DNA of 21,266 nucleotides from an uncultured Oscillospiraceae bacterium (GTDB lineage: Bacteria; Bacillota; Clostridia; Oscillospirales; Ruminococcaceae), in assembly GCA_910578755.1 (NCBI GenBank), contig CAJTSZ010000023.1:1-21266 (forward strand), in the 5' to 3' direction. Both the position numbers and the translations under genes were made by a program. This document shows, one piece after another, positions 15,828 through 21,266 of the stretch (the stretch's first letter is position 1; each line of letters opens with the position of its first letter). The notes beneath the pieces are model-generated. The model made no database searches and was not told the DNA's origin. It saw nothing but the letters and a program-made list of their open reading frames with translations.

Positions 15828-16298
15828 TTACTGTGCGCTAATATATTCCACAACCTGCTTTATCCTGGCCCACAGGCTGCCCTGTTTTTCCTCGGGTATG
15901 GTATATGTATCTTCCTCCGAAAGGCTTAAATAAGTAATTTGGCTGCTGTCCAGCTTGGTAAGGCCCAGCTGGCGGGTAACAGTTTCTTCAATATTGGTAA
16001 GGGCCACAGAGCTTTCCAGCTGTGCTTCCAGCATACGGTATTCGTTTTGCAGGGTATTCAGCTCCGCATTTTTGTTGCTTACCTCATTGGTAATTTCTGT
16101 AATAGCAATTTGGTTAAACAAAACGGAAATAACCCCCACAAAAAAAACAGAAACGTAGGTTGCCACTTTTAAAATAAAATTGCGTGTGCGCACGCGCTCC
16201 ATTTTTTTATTTTGTACTACTTTAAACTGAGGCTGGGTCCGCTGTTTTTGGGGTTCAAACATTTCAAAATTATACGCGCTGCTTCCTTCGGTCACCAT
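15828..16298 (-). CDS. ftsL: Divisome protein FtsL
   Basis: A 156-residue bitopic membrane protein. A cytoplasmic tail of about 40 residues, rich in basic residues near the membrane, leads to one span (about 42-65) and then an extracytoplasmic coiled coil (about 66-98). This is the FtsL architecture, which pairs with DivIC/FtsB and FtsQ to activate the septal synthase. Sequence conservation in this family is low, so the call rests on shape and on its place between rsmH and the PBP gene. ATG at 16298 lies eight bases after AAAGGTGG. A GTG at 16310 overlaps that site and is unlikely. The 155-bp spacer to the PBP gene shows no clear promoter. Confidence 0.9.
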   Translation of the reverse strand: MVTEGSSAYNFEMFEPQKQRTQPQFKVVQNKKMERVRTRNFILKVATYVSVFFVGVISVLFNQIAITEITNEVSNKNAELNTLQNEYRMLEAQLESSVALTNIEETVTRQLGLTKLDSSQITYLSLSEEDTYTIPEEKQGSLWARIKQVVEYISAQ

Positions 16299-16368
16299 TT
16301 GCAAAACCACCTTTCCGCTTGTTTATACATTCTAATTTTTTACAAAAACACGGCGTCAGCCACCAAAA

Positions 16369-17304
16369 TTACACCGTTTCAATTTTTTCAAGCACCCTCA
16401 GCTTTGCGCTGCGGCTGCGGTTATTCCTCTCTATCTCTTGGGCGGAAGGTTCAACAGGCTTGCGGCTTACCAGCCGCGCCCTGGGCGTTTTGCCGCACAC
16501 ACATACCGGGAACTCCGGCGGGCAGGTACAGCCCTTTGTAAACTGGGCAAACATTTGCTTTACAAGCCTGTCCTCCAGGGAATGGAACGTAATAATGCAG
16601 AACCTTCCCCCTGGGGCCAGGCGGTCAAAGCTGTCCTCTATGCAGCGGCGTAAAACGCCCAGCTCGTCGTTTACCTCAATGCGTATGGCCTGGAAGGTGC
16701 GCTTGGCGGGGTGGCCGCCTTCCCTCCTGGCTGCCGCAGGGATAGCCCGTTTAATTACGTCCACCAGTTCATAGGTGGTTTCAATGGGCTTTTCTTCCCG
16801 CTGCTTTACAATAAAATAAGCAATTTTGGAAGCAAACTTTTCTTCCGAATATTCCCTGAGTATACGGGTCAAATCCTCCTGAGTATATGTATTTACCACA
16901 TCGTAGGCGCTGGGGCCCTGCTGGCTCATACGCATATCCAGCTTGGAATCGTACTGGTAGGAAAAGCCCCTCTCCGCTGTATCCAGCTGATGGGAGGAAA
17001 CCCCCAGGTCCAAAAGGATGCCGTCCACCTTATCAATATTTAAATCATCCAAAACAAAGGGGATATTTTTAAAGTCGCTTTGCACCACCTGGGCGCCGGG
17101 GTAGGGCGCAAGGCGCTGGGAGGCGGTTTTTACAGCGTCCGGGTCTTTATCCAAGGCAATCAGCCTGCCGGTAGTAAGGCGTTTGGCAATTTCCCGGGAA
17201 TGGCCCGCGCCGCCTGCCGTACCGTCTATATAAATACCTTCCGGGCGAATGTTCAGTGCCTGAATACTCTCCTCCAGCAGCACAGAAATATGCTCAAATT
17301 CCAC
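16369..17304 (-). CDS. rsmH: 16S rRNA m4C1402 methyltransferase RsmH
   Basis: A 311-residue SAM-dependent enzyme (formerly MraW) that methylates N4 of C1402 in 16S rRNA, tuning decoding at the P site. The SAM-binding glycine loop DGTAGGAGHS (27-36), LDKDPDAV, and the family-specific ILLDLGVSSHQLD with ERGFSY are all seen, and the C-terminus has FHSLEDR. The start is GTG at 17304, shortly after AAGGGG. It follows mraZ by 45 bp and is the conserved second gene of the dcw cluster. Confidence 0.97.
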   Translation of the reverse strand: MEFEHISVLLEESIQALNIRPEGIYIDGTAGGAGHSREIAKRLTTGRLIALDKDPDAVKTASQRLAPYPGAQVVQSDFKNIPFVLDDLNIDKVDGILLDLGVSSHQLDTAERGFSYQYDSKLDMRMSQQGPSAYDVVNTYTQEDLTRILREYSEEKFASKIAYFIVKQREEKPIETTYELVDVIKRAIPAAARREGGHPAKRTFQAIRIEVNDELGVLRRCIEDSFDRLAPGGRFCIITFHSLEDRLVKQMFAQFTKGCTCPPEFPVCVCGKTPRARLVSRKPVEPSAQEIERNNRSRSAKLRVLEKIETV

Positions 17305-17349
17305 CGCTTCCCCTTCTTTCCTAATCCAACTTTTGGCCTTAACCGGCCG

Positions 17350-17775
17350 TTAAAAATCCATATCCTCCAGCTCCTGCTCTATCATTTGGGCAGTAAGCAG
17401 CTGGCTGTTTTTGTTCCAGGTTTCCAAGTCCCAAATTTCGGCCCGGTTTGCCGCGCCTACAATAACCACATCTTTTTCTAAGTTGGCGTAAGCCCGCAGG
17501 TTTTGGGGAATTAAAATCCTTCCCTGCTTGTCCGGTTCCGCCATAGTGGCGCCGGAAAACAGGAACCGCTGCAGTTTTTTGGCCTTTGCCATGGGCTGGC
17601 TGTTAATTTTTTGGGAAAGCTTCTCCCATTCCTCCATGGAATACACAAACAGGCAGCTGTCCCCTAAGCCTTTGCAAAGCATAAACCCCGCCCCCAAAGC
17701 TTCCCGCAGCTTGGCCGGAAAATTAACCCTTCCCTTGGTGTCCAGGTTATGCTGGTACTCCCCTATCAGCTGCAT
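17350..17775 (-). CDS. mraZ: Transcriptional regulator MraZ
   Basis: A 141-residue protein with two SpoVT/AbrB-like repeats, each with the DxKGR-type motif: NLDTKGRVNFP (about 10-20) and EPDKQGRILIP (about 79-89). MraZ binds tandem TGGGN repeats upstream of its own gene and, in Escherichia coli, represses the dcw operon. Exactly such repeats lie at 17841-17880 just before this gene, so autoregulation is very likely here. ATG at 17775 is preceded by the strong site GGAGGTGA six bases upstream. It is the first gene of the cluster. Confidence 0.97.
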   Translation of the reverse strand: MQLIGEYQHNLDTKGRVNFPAKLREALGAGFMLCKGLGDSCLFVYSMEEWEKLSQKINSQPMAKAKKLQRFLFSGATMAEPDKQGRILIPQNLRAYANLEKDVVIVGAANRAEIWDLETWNKNSQLLTAQMIEQELEDMDF

Positions 17776-17805
17776 CCGGCCTCACCTCCGCCCCAGTCCC
17801 CCTCT

Positions 17806-17836
17806 TGTGGAAAAGCTGTTGTAAACTTGTGGTAAA
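17806..17836 (-). promoter_or_regulatory. Two DnaA-box-like sites in the mraZ leader
   Basis: On the minus strand TTTTCCACA (17814-17806) fits the DnaA consensus TTWTNCACA exactly, and TTTACCACA (17836-17828) fits with one mismatch. They have the same orientation and are 22 bp apart, about two helical turns. Both are followed by AG. They lie between the MraZ boxes and the ribosome binding site. This may be a DnaA-linked control of wall and division genes, or chance in an A/T-rich leader. Confidence 0.35.
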
Positions 17837-17840
17837 TCTT

Positions 17841-17880
17841 ACCCACTTTTCACTACTTTTACCCACTTTCCACCACTCTA
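17841..17880 (-). promoter_or_regulatory. MraZ boxes (four tandem 10-nt repeats)
   Basis: Read on the minus strand, four consecutive decamers occur: TAGAGTGGTG, GAAAGTGGGT, AAAAGTAGTG and AAAAGTGGGT. The GTGGG-like cores repeat exactly every 10 nt. This matches the known MraZ operator, direct TGGGN repeats with 5-nt spacers. Boxes two and four are the best matches. They begin at the predicted start point of the promoter at 17886-17914. Confidence 0.8.
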
Positions 17881-17885
17881 TATAA

Positions 17886-17914
17886 AGTATACTCATGTTC
17901 TGCTAAAATTGCAA
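17886..17914 (-). promoter_or_regulatory. Promoter of the dcw operon (Pmra)
   Basis: On the minus strand: -35 TTGCAA (17914-17909), exact 17-bp spacer, -10 TATACT (17891-17886). The predicted start near 17879 gives a leader of about 100 nt that carries the MraZ boxes and the DnaA-like sites. No equally good promoter is seen elsewhere in the 553-bp gap. Confidence 0.65.
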
Positions 17915-18114
17915 GGGCAAAACCATAAAAAATTTCTAAAAAATGGAATTTTAATGGATAAAATTTTTCCTTCTGCCCATTTTACCCGTTTTTCCACTTG
18001 CTTTGGGCAATACTTTTCAACATTCTATGCTTTTTAGAACAACCGGCACTGCCAAAAACCTTTTGTTATGCGGTGTTCCTTCACTTTCCCCCATTCAAAT
18101 TTTTCAACAACTGC

Positions 18115-18147
18115 AAAAATCAAGGCCGCACCTATTAGGGGCGGCCT
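18115..18147 (-). terminator. Second of two tandem terminators
   Basis: AGGCCGC (18123-18129) pairs with GCGGCCT (18141-18147), with a further CCT/AGG pair inside. On the minus strand the stem is followed by TTGATTTTT. It backs up the stronger hairpin at 18162-18195 and shields the dcw promoter from read-through. Confidence 0.65.
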
Positions 18148-18154
18148 GCCTTAT

Positions 18155-18195
18155 AAAAATACCCCCGCCTGCCTTAAAATAAAGGCAGGCGGGGG
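18155..18195 (-). terminator. Strong terminator downstream of the EIIA gene
   Basis: CCCCCGCCTGCCTT (18162-18175) and 18182-18195 form a perfect 14-bp GC-rich stem with a 6-nt loop. On the minus strand TATTTTTAT follows. It ends transcription from the PTS EIIA gene, 134 bp after its stop codon. The intervening 3' region holds the repeat-like stretch 18223-18304. Confidence 0.85.
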
Positions 18196-18222
18196 CACGG
18201 TTATTCTCTTTTAGTGGCGTTT

Positions 18223-18304
18223 GGCCGCTTCCAAGCCTGTGCCCTATGCAGGGCCCTCCACCCCAAAAACCCAGGGCCATCGAGGCTGAACAGCCCCTAA
18301 AAGG
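18223..18304. repeat. Intergenic repeat-like stretch, copy A
   Basis: Two 21-nt motifs recur near the right end of the window. Positions 18223-18243 (GGCCGCTTCCAA plus GCCTGTGCC) match 21215-21235 at 19 of 21 bases in the same orientation. Positions 18284-18304 (GGCTGAACAG plus CCCCTAAAAGG) match 21105-21125 at 19 of 21 in the opposite orientation. Several small hairpins (such as GCCCT-ATGC-AGGGC near 18241) lie between. It is transcribed, if at all, as the 3' region of the EIIA gene. Confidence 0.5.
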
Positions 18305-18328
18305 GCTTAGGGCTAAAGCCCCATGTTA

Positions 18329-18772
18329 TCACATCATCAGCTGGTACAGCTCTTCTGCGGTTTGGGCGCTTTTTATTTTTTCCCGAATCCCTTCCTCACA
18401 CAGTTTTTGGGCAATGTGCATTACAGCGTCAATGTGGCCGTTATCTGTCGTTGCAGCCAACATAAACACAATTTCCACCGGGTCGTTTGTTTTATGTCCA
18501 AATTTTACCGGGGTTGCCAAAGTCATCAGGCTGACGCACTGCTCCTTTACATCGTCGCTTGGGCGGGTGTGGGCCAAAGCAACCCCCTGGGTAATTACAA
18601 AGTAGGGGCCCATTTCTTCCACCTTTTCAATGGTGTGCTCCACATAAGTCCGTCCTATTTTTCCGGCATCCACCAGCGGCTGGGCCGCTTTTTGTATGGC
18701 TTCCCGCCAATCTGCTGCTTCTACATTACAAAGGATATGCTCTTTTACAAGATATTTTGTCAATTCACCCAT
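18329..18772 (-). CDS. PTS EIIA component, ascorbate (UlaC/SgaA) type
   Basis: A 147-residue soluble phosphotransferase domain of the fructose/mannitol-like EIIA superfamily. The pattern GPYFVITQGVALAHTRPSD, with the phosphorylatable His68, and the later NDPVEIVFMLAATDN-like segment with GHIDAVMHI match the UlaC/SgaA ascorbate branch best. It would take phosphate from HPr and pass it to an EIIB, but no EIIB or EIIC is in this window, so it is an orphan here. It could serve a distant transporter or a regulator. ATG at 18772 has GGAAGGGG upstream and gives the family's normal length. The longer in-frame start (TTG at 18826) has no site. Promoter TTGACA/TATCAC lies at 18842-18869, and tandem terminators follow. 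Confidence 0.85.
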   Translation of the reverse strand: MGELTKYLVKEHILCNVEAADWREAIQKAAQPLVDAGKIGRTYVEHTIEKVEEMGPYFVITQGVALAHTRPSDDVKEQCVSLMTLATPVKFGHKTNDPVEIVFMLAATTDNGHIDAVMHIAQKLCEEGIREKIKSAQTAEELYQLMM

Positions 18773-18841
18773 AATATAAGGTCCCCTTCCGTGCCAGTTT
18801 TCCTTAGGTATTCCATTTTTTATCAATTACCAAGTATTCCT

Positions 18842-18869
18842 GTGATAAAGTTTACACCTTTCCTGTCAA
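18842..18869 (-). promoter_or_regulatory. Promoter of the EIIA gene
   Basis: On the minus strand a perfect -35 TTGACA (18869-18864), a 16-bp spacer and a -10 TATCAC (18847-18842, 4/6) are seen about 70 bp before the EIIA start codon. The -10 is modest, so the exact box is uncertain. Confidence 0.45.
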
Positions 18870-18970
18870 CAATACAAGCCTCTGCCCTTTTCTCTAAAAG
18901 ATTATTGCTGTTTTCTATGGGTTTTTTTTTAAAGATAGAAATTTTCAATTTCCTGTTACTTCCTTTTTTA

Positions 18971-19010
18971 TTGACTTTTTTGTGCGAAATGGTTAACCTA
19001 AAATTACGCA
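18971..19010 (+). promoter_or_regulatory. Promoter and operator-like palindrome of the dehydratase operon
   Basis: TTGACT (18971-18976) is a good -35, and 17 bp later TAACCT (18994-18999) is a weak -10. Overlapping it, TGCGAAAT (18983-18990) and ATTACGCA (19003-19010) form 8-bp arms with one mismatch, and the centre includes the palindrome GGTTAACC. A weak -10 under a dyad suggests control by an activator or repressor, which fits an anaerobic inducible enzyme. The regulator is unknown. Confidence 0.4.
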
Positions 19011-19049
19011 AATAAGCATTGTCTATAAAAGCAGAAAGGTAGAATTTGT

Positions 19050-20201
19050 ATGGAACTAATTAAAGACCTGCCCTCTATTTTTGAAGAATTCAGCGAACAG
19101 CGCCGCAATTCCTTTATGGCCGCTTTTGAAATGAAAGAAAAAAACGTTCCTTTTATTGGAGCCTTTTGTACCTACTTCCCTCACGAAATTGCCAACGCCA
19201 TGGGCGCCGCTGTGGTGGGGCTGTGCTCTTTTTCCGATGAAACAATCCCGGAGGCAGAGCAGGACCTTCCCAGAAACCTGTGCCCCTTGGTAAAATCCAG
19301 CTACGGTTTTGCCAAAACCCAAAAATGCCCTTACTTTTATTTTTCTGACCTGATTGTAGGTGAAACCACCTGCGACGGCAAGAAAAAAATGTACGAATAC
19401 CTTTCTGAATTTAAAGACGTGTACGTTATGGAGCTTCCCAACAGCCAAAGTGAGGACGGCATGAAGCTGTGGAAAAACGAAATTATCCGCTTTAAAGAAA
19501 AACTGGAAAGCAAATTCGGCGTTACCATTACCGAAGAACAAATACGGGAAGCAGCGCATACCTCCAACGAACAACGCAAAGCCATTAAAGAGTTTTATGA
19601 GCTGATGGCCTTGGACCCACCGCCAATGCACGGGCTAAATATGTTTAATGTAATGTACGGCTCCACCTTTAAATTTGACCGCAAAAAAAGCGCAGAGGAA
19701 ATCCGCGCCCTCACCCAACGCATTAAGGATGAATACGCCAAGGAGCAAACCATTGAGAAAAAGCCCCGCATCCTGGTTACCGGCTGCCCTATCAGCGGTT
19801 CTGCCATGAAAACGGTAAAAGCCATTGAGGAAAACGGCGCCAATGTGGTTTGCTTTGAAAACTGCGGCGGAGCTAAATCGGTCGACCAGCTGGTGGATGA
19901 AAGCAACCCGGATATTTACGACGCTTTGGCCAAACGGTACCTACATATTGGCTGCTCCTGCATGACGCCAAACCCCAACCGCCTGGAACTGCTGGGCCGG
20001 CTGATTAAAGAGTTTAAAATCGACGCTGTTGTTGAAGTTATTTTACAGGCCTGCCACACCTACAATGTGGAAACCTTTGGCATTAAGCGCTTTGTTACCC
20101 AAACCATGGGCATCCCTTACATGAGCGTTGAAACAGACTTTTCCACCTCCGATATTGGCCAGCTGAATACCCGTATGGCCGCCTTTATTGAAATGCTGTA
20201 A
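19050..20201 (+). CDS. 2-Hydroxyacyl-CoA dehydratase-family protein, YjiM/double-cubane type
   Basis: A 383-residue cytoplasmic iron-sulphur protein of the HgdB/BcrB superfamily (2-hydroxyacyl-CoA dehydratase D-component). Its size and single-subunit operon with an activator fit the YjiM branch, of which a Carboxydothermus member was shown to carry an [8Fe-9S] double-cubane cluster and to perform ATP-dependent reductions. Eleven cysteines are present (40, 59, 78, 93, 108, 246, 268, 272, 302, 304, 335). The N-terminal ones in GAFCTYFPHE, NLCPLV and GETTCDGKKK and Cys335 in QACHTY are plausible cluster ligands. The natural substrate is unknown for this branch. ATG at 19050 follows AAAGG. The activator gene begins 13 bp downstream. 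A true lactyl- or hydroxyglutaryl-CoA dehydratase would need a second subunit (HgdA-like), and none is seen. Confidence 0.85.
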   Translation: MELIKDLPSIFEEFSEQRRNSFMAAFEMKEKNVPFIGAFCTYFPHEIANAMGAAVVGLCSFSDETIPEAEQDLPRNLCPLVKSSYGFAKTQKCPYFYFSDLIVGETTCDGKKKMYEYLSEFKDVYVMELPNSQSEDGMKLWKNEIIRFKEKLESKFGVTITEEQIREAAHTSNEQRKAIKEFYELMALDPPPMHGLNMFNVMYGSTFKFDRKKSAEEIRALTQRIKDEYAKEQTIEKKPRILVTGCPISGSAMKTVKAIEENGANVVCFENCGGAKSVDQLVDESNPDIYDALAKRYLHIGCSCMTPNPNRLELLGRLIKEFKIDAVVEVILQACHTYNVETFGIKRFVTQTMGIPYMSVETDFSTSDIGQLNTRMAAFIEML

Positions 20202-20214
20202 GGGGTTTAACGTC

Positions 20215-20979
20215 ATGCTTACTTTAGGGATAGATTCCGGCTCCACCACCACAAAGGCAGCGCTGTTTGACGGTGAAGCCATTGTAAAAACCATGATTAT
20301 CCCCACTACCGCCAGCCCCAGGGAAAGTATCAACCGCCTGTACAACCAGCTGCACAGCTCCCAGGTGGTTTACACCGTTGCCACCGGTTACGGCCGGGAG
20401 CTGCTTACCCAAGCAGATAAAAAAGTAACCGAAATTACCTGCCACGCCAGGGGGGCTGCTTTCTTAAACCCCAATATCCGCGCCGTTGTAGATATTGGCG
20501 GCCAGGACAGCAAGGCAATTTTACTGGATAACGGGCTTAACGTGGTGGACTTTATAATGAACGATAAATGCGCCGCCGGCACTGGCCGCTTTATTGAAGT
20601 GATGATGCGCATTTTAGGGGAAGATTTAACCAATATTGACTCTTTTGTTGCATGCAAAACCCCGGTGAACATTACCAGTATGTGTACTGTATTTGCCGAA
20701 AGTGAAATTGTAAGCCTGCTGGCTGACGGTGTGGATAAGGGGGATATTGCCCTGGGCATTATTAACTCTATTTGCCGGCGCACCTCCTTTTTCGCCCAAA
20801 AGCTGAACCTCCACGGGGAAATATTTTTCAGCGGCGGCCTGGCTAACTTTAATGTTTTTAGGGAAACCCTTCAATCCTACACCAAGCTGAAGGTAAACAC
20901 CCACCCCTTTTCCCAATTTGCTGGGGCCATTGGCGCCGCTGTTATTGGGTATAGCAAATATCAACATTCCTCAAGCTAA
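20215..20979 (+). CDS. ATP-dependent activator/reductase, YjiL/HgdC-like
   Basis: A 254-residue ASKHA-fold ATPase of the BadF/BadG/BcrA/BcrD family. It works as a homodimer with one [4Fe-4S] cluster held between subunits, and ATP hydrolysis drives low-potential electron transfer to the partner enzyme. The phosphate-binding motif IDSGSTTTKAAL (6-17), DIGGQDSKA (93-101) and FSGGLA (205-210) are seen, with the two cluster cysteines Cys119 (KCAAGTGRF) and Cys157 (SMCTVFAESE). ATG at 20215 follows AAGGGG nine bases upstream, 13 bp after the partner's stop. An earlier TTG overlapping the partner gene is unlikely. The length equals that of the YjiL branch. A terminator follows at 21038-21078. Confidence 0.93.
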   Translation: MLTLGIDSGSTTTKAALFDGEAIVKTMIIPTTASPRESINRLYNQLHSSQVVYTVATGYGRELLTQADKKVTEITCHARGAAFLNPNIRAVVDIGGQDSKAILLDNGLNVVDFIMNDKCAAGTGRFIEVMMRILGEDLTNIDSFVACKTPVNITSMCTVFAESEIVSLLADGVDKGDIALGIINSICRRTSFFAQKLNLHGEIFFSGGLANFNVFRETLQSYTKLKVNTHPFSQFAGAIGAAVIGYSKYQHSSS

Positions 20980-21037
20980 CTTCTACCCCACCCTGGTGTA
21001 CAAGCTTCTGTTCACTGAGGGTAACATATGTTTTCCT

Positions 21038-21078
21038 GCAAAAACGCGCCTAGGGTAACCTCCCTGGCGCGTTTTTGC
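21038..21078. terminator. Strong terminator after the activator gene
   Basis: GCAAAAACGCGCC (21038-21050) and 21066-21078 make a perfect 13-bp stem, with AGGG/CCCT pairing continuing in the loop. The A and T runs lie in the stem, so it can work in both directions. It ends the dehydratase operon 58 bp after the activator stop codon. Confidence 0.85.
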
Positions 21079-21104
21079 ATTTCAATAAACTTATCCCTTA
21101 ACCA

Positions 21105-21235
21105 CCTTTTAGGGGCCCTTCAGCCAATACCCCAGGCCCAAAACTTACAGCGGTATGCCGCTGTAAGTTAGCAAATTGGGCTATGCCCAACTTGTGTTTC
21201 GTTTGGAAGTGTGGGGCCACTTCCAATCCTGTGCC
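21105..21235. repeat. Intergenic repeat-like stretch, copy B, with hairpin array
   Basis: This stretch shares the motifs of 18284-18304 (at 21105-21125, inverted) and 18223-18243 (at 21215-21235, direct). Between and over them are three perfect hairpins: AACTTACAGCGG (21142-21153) with 21158-21169, TTGGGC/GCCCAA (21176-21190) and TTGGAAGTG/CACTTCCAA (21203-21226). No reading frame is supported in 20980-21266. It may be a structured RNA, a cluster of degenerate repeats, or the control region of a gene beyond the right edge. Confidence 0.5.
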
Positions 21236-21266
21236 AGAGGGACCTCCCCGGCCCCTTATCTTTCCA

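Noticed and set aside
1..21266. tRNA, rRNA or insertion-sequence genes
   Set aside because: No tRNA-like cloverleaf, rRNA stretch or transposase frame was recognised on either strand.

Overview
This window looks like chromosomal DNA of an anaerobic, moderate-GC member of the Clostridia (Bacillota). The evidence is a complete division and cell-wall (dcw) gene order of the Firmicutes type, strong AGGAGG-like ribosome binding sites, several GTG/TTG starts, AT-rich spacers, a MurE with the DNPR signature of meso-diaminopimelate ligases, a SpoVD-like penicillin-binding protein, and an oxygen-sensitive 2-hydroxyacyl-CoA dehydratase-family enzyme with its ATP-driven activator. The genus cannot be fixed from sequence alone. 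Relatives of Anaerotignum/Lachnospiraceae would fit, but that is a guess.

Layout. Positions 1-335 hold no gene. They contain a near-consensus promoter reading leftward out of the window, followed by nested palindromes, then a GC-rich inverted-repeat element and the promoter of a small alpha/beta hydrolase (336-971, +). A terminator separates this from a leftward two-gene unit, a GT4 glycosyltransferase and a NUDIX hydrolase (2745-1041, -). From 17914 down to 2856 (-) runs the dcw cluster in the order mraZ, rsmH, ftsL, spoVD/ftsI, murE, murF, mraY, ftsW, murG, murA, ftsQ, ftsZ. murD, usually between mraY and ftsW/spoVE, is absent. ftsA and murC are also not present.

The dcw genes form one working unit. 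MurA, MurE and MurF make the UDP-MurNAc-pentapeptide, MraY and MurG turn it into lipid II, FtsW and the PBP polymerise and cross-link it, FtsL and FtsQ link these to the divisome, and FtsZ organises the ring. The cluster starts with a sigma-A-type promoter, a run of four 10-nt MraZ-box repeats and two DnaA-box-like sites. ftsZ has its own candidate promoter overlapped by a 24-nt palindrome.

Upstream of mraZ, tandem terminators close an orphan PTS EIIA gene of the ascorbate (UlaC/SgaA) type (18772-18329, -). Divergent from it lies a two-gene operon (19050-20979, +) encoding a YjiM-like, double-cubane-cluster-type reductase/dehydratase and its YjiL/HgdC-like activator, ended by a strong terminator. 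Two gene-free stretches (18211-18328 and 21100-21266) share short repeat motifs and are full of small hairpins. The most interesting unexplained items are the palindrome-controlled promoter at the left edge, the operator-like palindrome on the ftsZ promoter, the long stem-loop over the murE stop codon, and the dispersed intergenic repeat family.
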